Shown here in pieces: positions 33,608-43,743 of a stretch of DNA of 64,000 nt. Within the stretch, counting starts at the first letter, position 1, and every line of letters begins with the position of its first letter. The DNA comes from Triticum aestivum. Taxonomy: Eukaryota > Streptophyta > Magnoliopsida > Poales > Poaceae. Where the stretch lies: contig NC_057811.1 in assembly GCF_018294505.1 (NCBI RefSeq), positions 410,442,968 through 410,506,967 on the forward strand. Reading direction: 5' to 3'. A model generated the notes under the pieces. The model did no database searches and was not told the origin of the DNA. It worked only from the letters and a program-made list of their open reading frames with translations. Made by a program: the position numbers and the translations under genes.

Positions 33608-34123
33608 TTACACAGTAATGATTCTTACACCCATGGAGTCTTGGTGCTGATCATGTTTTGCTCGTGGAAGAGGCTTAGTCAACGGGTCTGCAACATTCAG
33701 ATCCGTATGTATCTTGCAAATTTCTATGTCTCCCACCTGGACTAAATCCCGGATGGAATTGAAGCATCTTTTGATGTGCTTGGTTCCTTTGTGAAAACTG
33801 GATTCCTTTGCTAAGGCAATTGCACCAGTATTGTCGCAAAAGATTTTCATTGGTCCCCATGCACTAGGTATGACACCTAGATCGGATATGAACTCCTTCA
33901 TCTAGACTCCTTCATTTGCTGCTTCCGAAGCAGCTATGTACTCCGCTTCACACGTAGATCCCGCCACGACACTTTGCTTAAAACTGCACCAACTGACAGC
34001 TCCACCGTTCAATGTAAACACGTATCCGGTTTGCGATTTAGAATCGTCCGAATCAGTGTCAAAGCTTGCATCAACATAACCATTTACGATGAGCTCTTTG
34101 TCACCTCCATAAACGAGAAACAT
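33608..34123 (-). pseudogene. Copia RNase H
   Basis: The - strand frame reads GYVDASFDTDSDDSKSQTGY, WCSFKQSVVAGSTCEAEYIA and FCDNTGAIALAKE, the standard blocks of copia RNase H. It is cut by a TAG at 33904-33902, apparently from TGG. A frameshift near 34100 separates it from reverse transcriptase. The stop is near 33608. Confidence 0.88.
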
Positions 34124-35615
34124 TCCTTAGTCCTTTTCAGGTATTTCAGGATGTTCTTGACCGCTGTCCAGTGATCCACTCCTGGATTACTTTGGTACCT
34201 CCCTGCTAAACTTATAGCAAGGCACACATCAGGTCTGGTACACTGCATTGCATACATAGAGCCTATGGCTGAAGCATAGGGAACATCTTTCCTCTTCTCT
34301 CTATCTTCTGCAGTGGTCGGGCATTGAGTCTTACTCAATCTCACACCTTGTAGTACAGGCAAGAACCCTTTCTTTGCTTGATCCATTTTGAACTTCTTCA
34401 GAACTTTGTCAAGGTATGTGCTTTGTGAAAGTCCAATTAAGCGTCTTGATCTATCTCTATAGATCTTGATGCCTAATATATATGCAGCTTCACCGAGGTC
34501 TTTCATTGAAAAACTCTTATTCAAGTATCCCTTTATGCTATCCAGAAATTCTATATCATTTCCAATTAGCAATATGTCATCCACATATAATATCAGAAAT
34601 GCTACTGAGCTCCCACTCACTTTCTTGTAAATACAGGCTTCTCAAAAGTCTGTATAAAACCAAATGCTTTGATCACACTATCAAAGCATTTATTCCAACT
34701 CCGAGAGGCTTGCACCAGTCCATAAATGGATCGCTGGAGCTTGCACACTTTGTTAGCTCCCTTTGGATCGACAAAACCTTCCGGTTGCATCATATACAAC
34801 TCTTCTTCCAGAAATCCATTCAGGAATGCAGTTTTGACATCCATTTGCCAAATTTCATAATCATAAAATGCAGCAATTGCTAACATGATTCGGACAGACT
34901 TAAGCATCGCTACAGGTGAGAAGGTCTCATCGTAGTCAATCCCTTGAACTTGTCGAAAACCTTTCGCAACAAGTCGAGCTTTATAGACAGTAACATTACC
35001 GTCAGCGTCAGTCTTCTTCTTAAAGATCCATTTATTTTCAATGGCTTGCCGATCATCGGGCAAGTCAACCAAAGTCCATACTTTATTCTCATACATGGAT
35101 CCCATCTCGGATTTCATGGCCTCAAGCCATTTTGCGGAATCTGGGCTCACCATCGCTTCTTCATAGTTTTTAGGTTCATCATGGTCTAGCAACATAACCT
35201 CCAGAACAGGATTACCGTACCACTCTGGTGCGGATCTTAATCTGGTTGACCTACGAGGTTCAGTAATAACTTGATCTGAAGTTTCATGATCATTATCATT
35301 AACTTCCTCACTAATTGGTGTAGGTGTCGCAGAAACTGATTTCTGTGATGATCTACTTTCCAATAAGGGAGCAGGTACAGTTACCACATCAAGGTCTACT
35401 TTCCTCCCACTCACTTCTTTCGAGAGAAACTCCTTCTCTAGAAAGGATCCATTCTTAGCAATGAATGTCTTGCCTTCGAATCTTTGATAGAAGGTGTACC
35501 CAAAAGTCTCCTTTGGGTATCCTATGAAGACACATTTCTCCGATTTAGGTTCGAGCTTATCAGGTTGAAGTTTCTTCACATAAGCATCGCAACCCCAAAC
35601 TTTAAGATACGACAA
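34084..35615 (-). pseudogene. Copia reverse transcriptase
   Basis: Two overlapping frames (35615-34617 and 34620-34084) together cover the domain. Motifs include WLEAMKSEMGSM, KARLVAKGFRQVQGIDY, QMDVKTAFLNGFL and LYVDDILL, with the catalytic YVDD near 34590-34579 intact. A one-base shift near 34620 breaks the domain just before the YVDD block. The upstream end carries the integrase tail (YLKVWGCDAYVKK, FIGYPKETFGYTFY). Confidence 0.88.
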
Positions 35616-35629
35616 CTTTGGTTTCTTGC

Positions 35630-36781
35630 CTAACCATAGTTCATAAGGTGTCGTCTCAAGGATTTCGATGGTGCCCTATTTAGAGTGTATGTAGCCGTCT
35701 CTAAAGCATAACCCCAAAACGATAGCGGTAAATCAGTAAGAGACATCATAGATCGCACCATATCTAGTAACGTACGATTACGACGTTCGGACACACCATT
35801 ACGCTGTGGTGTTCCGGGTGGCGTGAGTTGTGAAACTATTCCGCATTGTTTCAAATGTAGGCCAAACTCCTAACTCAAATATTCTCCTCCACGATCTGAT
35901 CGTAGAAACTTTATTTTCTTGTTACGATGATTTTTAACTTCTCTCTGAAATTCTTTGAACTTTTCAAATGTTTCAGACTTATGTTTCATTAAGTAGATAT
36001 ACCAATATCTGCTCAAATCATCTGTGAAGGTGAGAAAATAACGATATCCGCCACGAGCCTCAATATTCATCAGACCACATACATCTGTATGTATGATTTC
36101 CAACAAATCTGTTGCTCTCTCCATAGTTCCGAAGAACGGTGTTTTAGTCATCTTGCCCATGAGGCACGGTTCGCAAGTACCAAGTGATTCATAATCGAGT
36201 GATTCCAAAAGTCCATCATTATGGAGTTTCTTCATGCGCTTTACACCGATATGACCTAAACGGCAGTGCCACTAATAAGTTGCACTATCATTATCAACTC
36301 TACATCTTTTGGCTTCAATATTATGAATATGTGTATCACTACTATCGAGATTCAACAAAAATAGACCACTCTTCAAGGGTGCATGACCATAAAAGATATT
36401 ATTCATATAAATAGAACAACCATTATTCTCTGATTTAAATGAATAACCGTCTCGCATCAAACAAGATCCAGATATAATGTTGATGCTCAATGCTAGCACC
36501 AAATAACAATTATTTAGGTCTAATACTAATCCCGAAGGTAGATGTAGAGGTAGCATGCCAACCGCGATCACATCGACTTTGGAACCATTTCCCACGCGCA
36601 TCGTCACCTCGTCCTTAGCCAATCTTCGCTTAATCTGTAGCCCCTGTTCCGAGTTGCAAATATTAGCAACAGAACCAGTATCAAATACCCAGGTGCTACT
36701 GCGAGCATTAGTAAGGTACACATCAATAACATGTATATCACATATACCTTTGTTAACCTTGCCATCCTTCTTATCCGTCAA
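35630..36781 (-). pseudogene. Copia protease and integrase
   Basis: Three in-phase segments hold protease (WVFDTGSVANICN, Asp at 36682-36680), the GAG-pre-integrase zinc region (WHCRLGHIGVKRM ... CEPCLMGK) and the integrase core (HTDVCGLM, FTDDLSRYWYIYL, QRNGVSERRNRTLLD). They are split by TAG stops at 36274-36272 and 35872-35870. The last segment shifts frame near 35672. Confidence 0.87.
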
Positions 36782-36802
36782 ATACTTGGGGCAGTTCCGC
36801 TT

Positions 36803-37588
36803 CTAGTGACCAGTCTGCTTGGAGTAGAAGCACTCAGTTTCAGGCTTAGGTCCAGACTTGGGTTTCTTCTCCTGAACAGCAACTTGCTTGCTGTTCTTCT
36901 TGAAGTTCCCCTTCTTCTTCCCTTTGCCCTTTTTCTTGAAACTAGTGGTCTTATTTACCATCAACACTTGATGCTCCTTTTTGATTTCTACCTCCGCTGC
37001 CTTTAGCATTGCGAAGAGCTCGGGAATTGTCTTATTCATCCCTTGCATGTTATAGTTCATCACAAAGCTCTTGTAGCTTGGTGGCAGTGATTGAAGAATT
37101 CTGTCAATGACGCTATCATCCGGAAGATTAACTCCCAGTTGAATCAAGTGATTATTATACCCAGATATTTTGAGTATATGCTCACTGACAGAACTATTCT
37201 CTTCCATCTTGCAGCTGTAGAACTTATTGGAGACTTCATATCTCTCAATCTGGGCATTTGCTTGAAATATTAACTTCAACTCCTGGAACATCTCATATGC
37301 TCCATGACGTTCAAAACGTTGTTGAAGACCCGGTTCTAAGCCGTAAAGCATGGCACACTGAACTATCGAGTAGACATCAGCTTTGCTCTGCCAGACGTTC
37401 ATAACTTCTGGTGTTGCTCTTGCAGGAGGCCTGGCACCTAGCGGTGCTTCCAGGACGTAATTCTTCTGTGCAGCAATGAGGATAATCCTCAAGTTACGGA
37501 CCCAGTCCGTGTAATTGCTACCATCATCTTTCAACTTTGCTTTCTCAAGGAACGCATTAAAATTCAACGAAACAACAGCACGGGCCAT
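36803..37588 (-). pseudogene. Copia gag
   Basis: The ATG at 37588 opens 261 codons with the copia gag fold region (WVRNLRIILIAAQKNYVL, LQQRFERHGAYEMFQELKLIF, ILQSLPPSYKSFVMNY). A Lys-rich stretch and the beginning of a zinc knuckle (CFYSKQTGH) follow, in which the second Cys is already Ser. A TAG at 36805-36803, apparently from TGG, ends the frame before the last knuckle residue. Confidence 0.88.
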
Positions 37589-38807
37589 TTATCTACAATT
37601 AACATAGACAAGCAAGATACTATCAGGTACTAAGTTCATGATAAATTTAAGTTATATTAATCATATTACTTAAGAACTCCCACTTAGATAGACATCCCTC
37701 TAATCATCTAAGTGATTACGTGATCCAAATCAACTAAACCATGTCCAATCATCACGTGAGATGGAGTAGTTTCAATGGTGAACATCACTATGTTGATCAT
37801 ATCTACTATATGATTCACGCTCGACCTTTTGGTCTCCGTGTTCCGAGGCCATATCTGCATATGCTAGGCTCGTCAAGTTTAACCTGAGTATTCCGCGTGT
37901 GCAACTGTTTTGCACCCATTGTATTTGAACGTAGAGCCTATCACACCCGATCATCACGTGGTGTCTCAGCACGAAGAACTTTCGCAACGGTGCATACTCA
38001 GGGAGAACACTTTTATCTTGAAATTTTAGTGAGAGACCATCTTATAATGCTACCGTCAATGAAAGCAAGATAAGATGCATACAAAATAAACATCACATGC
38101 AATCAATATAAGTGATATGATATGGCCATCATCATCTTGTGCTTGTGATCTCCATCTCCGAAACACCGTCATGATCACCATCGTCACCGGCGCGACACCT
38201 TGATCTCCATCGAAGCATCGTTGTCGTCTCGCCAACTATTGCTTTTACGACTATCGCTACCGCTTAGTGATAAAGTAAAACAATTACATGGCGATTGCAT
38301 TTCATACAATAAAGCGACAACCATATGGCTCCTGCCAGTTGCCGATAACTCGGTTACAAAACATGATCATCTCATACAATAAAATATAGCATCATGTCTT
38401 GACCATATCACATCACAACATGCCCTGCAAAAACAAGTTAGACGTCCTCTACTTTGTTGTTGCAAGTTTTACGTGGCTGCTACGGGCTTAGCAAGAACCG
38501 TTCTTACCTACGCATCAAAACCACAACGATAGTTTGTCAAGTTGGTGCTGTTTTAACCTTCGCAAGGACCGGGCGTAGCCACACTCGGTTCAACTAAAGT
38601 GAGAGAGACAGACACCCGCCAGTCACCTTTAGGCAACGAGTGCTCGCAACGGTGAAACCAGTCTCGCGTAAGCGTACGCGTAATGTTGGTCCGGGCGCTT
38701 CATCTCACAATACCGCTGAACCAAAGTATGACATGCTGGTAAGCAGTATGACTTATATCGCCCACAACTCACTTGTGTTCTACTCGTGCATAACATCAAC
38801 GCATAAA
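37589..38807. other. Copia untranslated leader
   Basis: About 1.2 kb lies between primer site and gag. Long leaders are usual in BARE/WIS-type elements. No convincing reading frame is visible. Confidence 0.7.
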
Positions 38808-38809
38808 AC

Positions 38810-38824
38810 CTGGCTCTGATGCCA
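38810..38824 (-). other. Copia primer binding site
   Basis: On the - strand the sequence TGGCATCAGAGCCAG lies one base after the LTR end. It pairs with the 3' end of initiator tRNA-Met as usual for this family. Confidence 0.85.
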
Positions 38825-38825
38825 C

Positions 38826-40566
38826 TGTTGGGGAACGTAGTAATTTAAAAAAAATTCCCACGCACACGCAAGATCATGGTGATGCATAGCAACGAGAGGG
38901 GAGAGTGTTGTCCATGTACCCTCGTAGACCAAAAGCGGAAGCGTTAACACAACGCGGTTGATGTAGTCATACGTCTTCACGATCCGACCGATCAAGCACT
39001 GAACGCACGGCACCTCCGAGTTCAGCACACGTTTCGCTCGATGACGTCCCTCGAACTCCGATCCAGCTGAGTGTTGAGGGAGAGTTTTGTCAGCACGACG
39101 GCGTGGTGACAATGATGATGTTCTACCGACGCAGGGCTTCGCCTAAGCATCGCTACGATATTATCGAGGTGTAATATGGTGGAGGGGGGCACCGCACACG
39201 GCTAAGAGATCAATGATCAATTGTGTGTCGAGAGGTGCCCCCTGCCCCCGTATATAAAGGATCAAGGGGGAGGCCGCCGGCCAAGGGAGGAGAGGCGCGC
39301 CAGGACGAGTCCTACTCCTACCGGGAGTAGGACTCCCCCCCCTTTCCATGTTGGACTAGGAGAGGAAGTGGGAAAAGGTGGAGGGGAGGAAGGAAGGGGG
39401 GGCGCCGCCCCCCTCTCCTTGTCCTATTCGGACTCGGGGGGGGGGAGGGGCGCACGGCCCTGCCCTGGCCTCCTCTCCTCTCTTACACCTAGGCCCAATA
39501 AGGCCCATTAAGTTACCGGGGGGTTCCGGTAACCTCCCGGTACTCCGGAAAAATCCCGATTTCACCCGGAACACTTCCGATGTCCAAACATAGGCTTCCA
39601 ATATATCAATCTTTATGTCTCGACCATTTCGAGACGCCTCGTCATGTCCGTGATCACATCTGGGACTCCGAACAACCTTCGGTACATCAAAACATATAAA
39701 CTCATAATATAAGTGTTATCGCAACGTTAAGCGTGCGGACCCTACGGGTTCGAGAACTATGTAGACATGACCGAGACACCTCTCCGGTCAATAACCAATA
39801 GCGGAACCTGGATGCTCATATTGGTTCCCACATATTCTACGAAGATCTTTATCGGTCAGACCGCATAACAACATACGTTGTTCCCTTTGTCATCGGTATG
39901 TTACTTGCCCGAGATTCGATCGTCGGTATCTCGATACCTAGTTCAATCTCGTTATCGGCAAGTCTCTTTACTCGTTCCGTAATACATCATTCCGCAACTA
40001 ACTCATTAGTCAGAATGCTTGCAAGGCTTATAGTGATGTGTATTACTGAGTGGGCCCAGAGATACCTCTCCGACAATCGGAGTGACAAATCCTAATCTCA
40101 AAATACGCCAACCCAACAAGTACCTTTGGAGACACCTGTAGAGCACCTTTATAATCACCCAGTTACGTTGTGACGTTTGGTAGCACACAAAGTGTTCCTC
40201 CGGTAAACGGGAGTTGCATAATCTCATAGTCATAGTAACATGTATAAGTCATGAAGAAAGCAATAGCAACATACTAAACGATCGAGTGCTAAGCTAACGG
40301 AATGGGTCAAGTCAATCACATCATTCTCCTAATGATGTGATCCCGTTAATCAAATGACAACTCATGTCTGTGGCTAGGAAGCATAACCATCTTCGATCAA
40401 CGAGCTAGTCAAGTAGAGGCATACTAGTGACACTCTGTTTGTCTATGTATTCACACATGTATTATGTTTCCGGTTAATACAATTCTAGCATGAATAATAA
40501 ACATTTATCATGATATAAGGAAATAAATAATAACTTTATTATTGCCTCTAGGGCATATTTCCTTCA
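38826..40566 (-). repeat. 5' LTR of copia element (1741 bp)
   Basis: It is the partner of 31835-33574. TATA-like TTTATATA (- strand) lies at about 39259-39251. AGTGG follows at 40567-40571. Confidence 0.92.
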
Positions 40567-41227
40567 AGTGGGTGGTGGGTGGGGAACAAATTTCTTCGTC
40601 GTCCGCTTCCCGTTCGGGCTGGACATAGTTCGACCAAGGGCCTCCTGACAAGGAGAGAGACCTTAATGAATTTAGCACATCGCCAAAAGGCGAGTGCTGA
40701 AAGATATCCGCAGAGGTGAACTCCATGATCGGCGCCCAATCAGATTCGATAGGCATGGACGCAGGCGGTTCGGGGCATGTGGCCGGGGATGAATCCGAGG
40801 GTCCGGCGACACAGGTCTGATAGGAGGTGAAGTCAGTACTCGGCTCTATCGCGACTAAGTGTGTGGCCTCCGAGGTGGGGTCCATCCACCCATCCTCGGA
40901 CGGCGCAATCTGCTCTAGATTGAAAGCCGGAGTAGCTGCAGGTGGGATCTCCCGAACATTGTCCGTCGGCAGAGCTAAGTCATGCCCGTCGTGACTGCGT
41001 GGCGCACCTGACATGGGTTCGAATCCGTCGAAGATCAAGTCTCCGCGGATATCGACAGTATAGTTTAAGCTTCCAAACCTGACCTGACGGCCAGGGGCAT
41101 AGCTTTGGATCTGCTCCAGATGGCCAAGCGAGTTGGCCCGAAGTGCGAAGCCGCCGAGTACGAAGATCTGTCCGGGGAGGAAGACCTCACCCTGGATCGC
41201 ATCGTTGCCGATGATCGAAGAGGCCAT
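40567..41227 (-). pseudogene. A1 gag, N-terminal half, part 1
   Basis: The ATG at 41227 (MASSIIGNDAIQGEVFLPGQ) starts gag about 30 nt after the primer site. The frame runs Pro/Asp/Glu-rich through IFDGFEPMSGAPRSHDGHD to ICSPPTTHL, where the copia element interrupts it at 40566. It resumes at 31834. Confidence 0.75.
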
Positions 41228-41256
41228 CAAACCTTGTGGTGACGGCACAGTGGAAC

Positions 41257-41274
41257 TCTCAATGAAAGCACCAA
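41257..41274 (-). other. A1 primer binding site
   Basis: TTGGTGCTTTCATTGAGA (- strand) follows the LTR end CCGACA directly. The position is right for a primer site; the tRNA is not certain. Confidence 0.6.
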
Positions 41275-41744
41275 TGTCGGTGTCAAAACCGGCGGATCTC
41301 GGGTAGGGGGTCCCGAACTGTGCGTCTAAGGCGGATGGTAACAGGAGGCAGGGGACACGATGTTTACCCAGGTTCGGGCCCTCTCGATGGAGGTAATACC
41401 CTACTTCCTGCTTGATTGATCTTGATGATATGAGTATTACAAGAGTTGATCTACCACGAGATCATAGAGGCTAAACCCTAGAAGCTAGCCTATGGTATGA
41501 TCGTTGTTGTCCTACGGACTAAACCCTCCGGTTTATATAGACACCGGAGGGGGCTAGGGTTACACAGAGTCGGTTACAAGGGAGGAGATCTACACATACG
41601 TATTGCCAAGCTTGCCTTCCACGCCAAGGAGAGTCCCACCCGGACACGGGACGAAGTCTTCAATATTGTGTCTTCATAGTCCAACAGTCCGGCCAAAGGA
41701 TATAGTCCGGCTGTCCGAGGACCCCCTAATCCAGGACTCCCTCA
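41275..41744 (-). repeat. 5' LTR of A1
   Basis: It matches 24173-24640. TATATAAA (- strand) at 41539-41532 is a likely promoter. It ends, in + coordinates, with ACTCCCTCA at 41744. Confidence 0.88.
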
Positions 41745-42385
41745 GCGCCCGCAGCCGCACCACGAATGCTACTTCCTCCAGGGCAGCACTCCAGGCGGTG
41801 TCCCTCCTTGTCGAAGACCTTGAAGGACAGCATGGAGGCGCCGTCGTACTCAAAGTGGATGACGAGGGTCCCCTCCGCGCGGCAGGCGCGGGCGACCTCA
41901 CCCCATCCTCGGGTCATGAAGATCTTGCCCGGGGGGATGACCTCGACCTCGGCCCCCGTGGCCAGACTGCAGCATCCGGCATGCTGCAGCCACAGCTCAA
42001 GTGGCCCCCTCGGCGCCATCTCCTCAGCGAAGAACCGCGGGAGCTGGATCCACGTGTGTGGTGGCATCGCCGCCCACACCACGAACTCGCGCGAGGAGCC
42101 TTCGGCGTGGGTTCGCTGGCCAGCATCCCGTGCAACCTCAGCCTGGCCACCACGGCCGTGGCTTGCGCAGCGTGGGGCGCTGCCGCCTTCTCCGGAGCCT
42201 GGCGCTTGGGCGTACAGAGGGAGCGGGAAGCCAGGCGGAGGCCGCTCATACAAAGGTCGCGTCACCTCTAGCCTCTCGCCAACATCGCGGGGACGGTTGA
42301 GCCTCTTCTTTGGTGGAATTGGCCCCTGCTCCTCACGAGGGGTTTTCCCTTTCTCCGCGGCGGAGAACCTCCTAATCGGCGCCAT
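41745..42385 (-). pseudogene. Antisense B3-domain-like gene of T2
   Basis: From ATG 42385 (MAPIRRFSAAEKGKTPRE) the - strand frame is open for 213 codons, to the A1 insertion at 41745. A Pro/Arg-rich N-terminus precedes a B3-like domain at about 42088-41780: EFVVWAAMPPHTWIQLPRFF, LELWLQHAGCC, KIFMTRGWGEVARACRAEG, HFEYDGASMLSFKVFDKEG, ECCP. The pattern of GW, FxYDG, VFD and C-terminal Cys is that of plant B3 (REM-like) domains. This copy has no internal stop, so before the A1 insertion it may have encoded a whole protein. The C-terminus lies at 23870-24172. Confidence 0.7.
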
Positions 42386-42458
42386 GGGTGCCGCGACAAG
42401 ACGGCGAGGCAAGAAGGAAGAAGAAGGAGATGAGCAAGGGGGGCTCCGCCCCTGTCCC

Positions 42459-42465
42459 ATTTATA
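42459..42465 (-). promoter_or_regulatory. TATA box of T2 antisense gene
   Basis: GCTATAAATGGGACAGGGGC (- strand) lies about 75 bp upstream of ATG 42385 and matches the T1 box at 21070-21064. Confidence 0.6.
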
Positions 42466-42731
42466 GCTAGGGGAGGCCAACCGCAGGCCTCCATGATCGC
42501 ACGTAATGATGATTTTTCTCTGCATGCAGCAGGGTCTCGTCAAGTCGAACGGTTGCCGAGGCAGCATGGGGAAGCGGAGGCGCCCATGTCCCATCAGTCT
42601 CCACGCGTCAACCGAGGCCGTAGGCGGTTGGGGCCCGCGGCGCTCCGCACTTGCCCTTTGGCTTCGCCTCGAAGCCAAGTTCTTGCGCGCCTTGGGCCCG
42701 GGGGCTACTGTCTGCGTCCTGGGAACGGGGG

Positions 42732-43199
42732 TGTCGGTGTCAAAACCGGCGGATCTCGGGTAGGGTCCCAAACTGTGTGTCTAAGGCGGATGGTAACAGG
42801 AGGCGGGGGACACGATTTTTACCCAGGTTCGGGCCCTCTCGATGGAGGTAATACCCTACTTCCTGCTTGATTGATTTTGATGATATGAGTATTACAAGAG
42901 TCGACCTACCACAAGATCGTAGAGGCTAAACCCTAGAAGCTAGCCTATGGTATGATTGTTGTTGCCCTACGGACTAAACCCTCCGGTTTATATAGACACC
43001 GGAGGGGGCTAGGGTTACATAGAGTCGGTTACAAGGGAGGAGATCTACATATCCATATTGCCAAGCTTGCCTTCCATGCCAAGGAGAGTCCCACCCGGAC
43101 ACGGGACGAAGTCTTCAATCTTGTGTCTTCATAGTCCAACAGTCCGGCCAAAGGATATAGTCCGGCTGTCCGAGGACCCCCTAATCCAGGACTCCCCCA
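42732..43199 (-). repeat. 3' LTR of A2
   Basis: 468 bp matching both A1 LTRs. In + coordinates it begins TGTCGGTGTCAAAACC and ends ACTCCCCCA. The polypurine tract AGGGGCTAC (- strand) follows at 43200-43208. Confidence 0.88.
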
Positions 43200-43633
43200 G
43201 TAGCCCCTGAACCAGGCTTCAATGAAGACGAGTCCGGCGCGCAGATTGTCTTCGGCCTTGCAAGGCGAGTTCCTCCTCCGAATGTTCCATAGAAGATTTT
43301 GAACACAAGGATAGTGTCCGGCTCTGCAAAACAAATTCTACATACCACCGTAGAGAGAATAATATTTCCACAAATCTAATCTGCTGACAGCTTTTCATAA
43401 CGTGACGTTCTGCCGTGGTCTGGTCATGACGAATCGTTTTTCCGAGCCTGCCACTACACGTGTTGCGAGGCGGTTTTATTGGCACGTCTTATCGAAGCAG
43501 AGATCGTGTCCCTCTTTTCACGGGATTCTCATCAATACGGGTGTGGGTAACCCAATCATGCCTGCTGGTATGACTCCTCGATTTTAGGCAAGTTCCAAAC
43601 GGCCACGCGGAGGACGCTTGATATTCACCCTCT

Positions 43634-43640
43634 CTATAAA
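43634..43640 (+). promoter_or_regulatory. TATA box of A2 antisense gene
   Basis: CTATAAA in CACCCTCTCTATAAAGGGGCC lies about 105 bp before ATG 43744, matching the A1 box. Confidence 0.65.
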
Positions 43641-43743
43641 GGGGCCAAGGCCTGTCCTTTTCTTCTCGTGCTCGATCCTTCCCTTCCCCCCACCTTGAAT
43701 TACAACACTCAAGGCTCAGGCTAAGCGCTTCGGACCTTCAATC

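Larger units (their letters stand above)
31835..40566 (-). mobile_element. BARE/WIS/Angela-type Ty1/copia element (- strand), complete structure
   Basis: LTRs of 1740 and 1741 bp at 31835-33574 and 38826-40566 start TGAAGGAAATATGCCC in element orientation and end CGTTCCCCAACA. Primer site, gag, protease, integrase, reverse transcriptase, RNase H and polypurine tract follow in the copia order on the - strand. A perfect AGTGG duplication surrounds it, and A2 supplies the empty site. Multiple stops and frameshifts make this copy non-coding. Confidence 0.93.
24173..41744 (-). mobile_element. Gag-pro-only gypsy element A1 (- strand), with nested copia
   Basis: LTRs of 468 and 470 bp lie at 24173-24640 and 41275-41744. 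In element orientation they start TGAGGGAGTCCTGGATTAG and end TGACACCGACA. Between them, reading on the - strand, are primer site, gag and protease but no reverse transcriptase or integrase. A multi-exon antisense gene follows. Without the copia insertion the element is about 8.8 kb. The LTR resembles what I remember of the wheat Fatima group, which a database search should confirm. Flanking 5-mers are GGCCC and GCGCC, an imperfect match. Confidence 0.85.
41745..42731 (+). mobile_element. Tat-lineage element T2, right part
   Basis: It corresponds to about 20410-21335 of T1: antisense B3-like gene, its TATA box, polypurine tract (about 42694-42708) and the first 23 bp of the 3' LTR starting TGTCTGCGTCC at 42709. 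The LTR is interrupted by A2 at 42732 and its remainder is not found in the window. Confidence 0.75.

Noticed and set aside
42732..43199. A1 and A2 as a tandem duplication of one element
   Set aside because: A1 has both LTRs, A2 lies in a different place of T2 (1 kb away), and they differ by many private lesions and by their nested insertions. Two insertions fit better.
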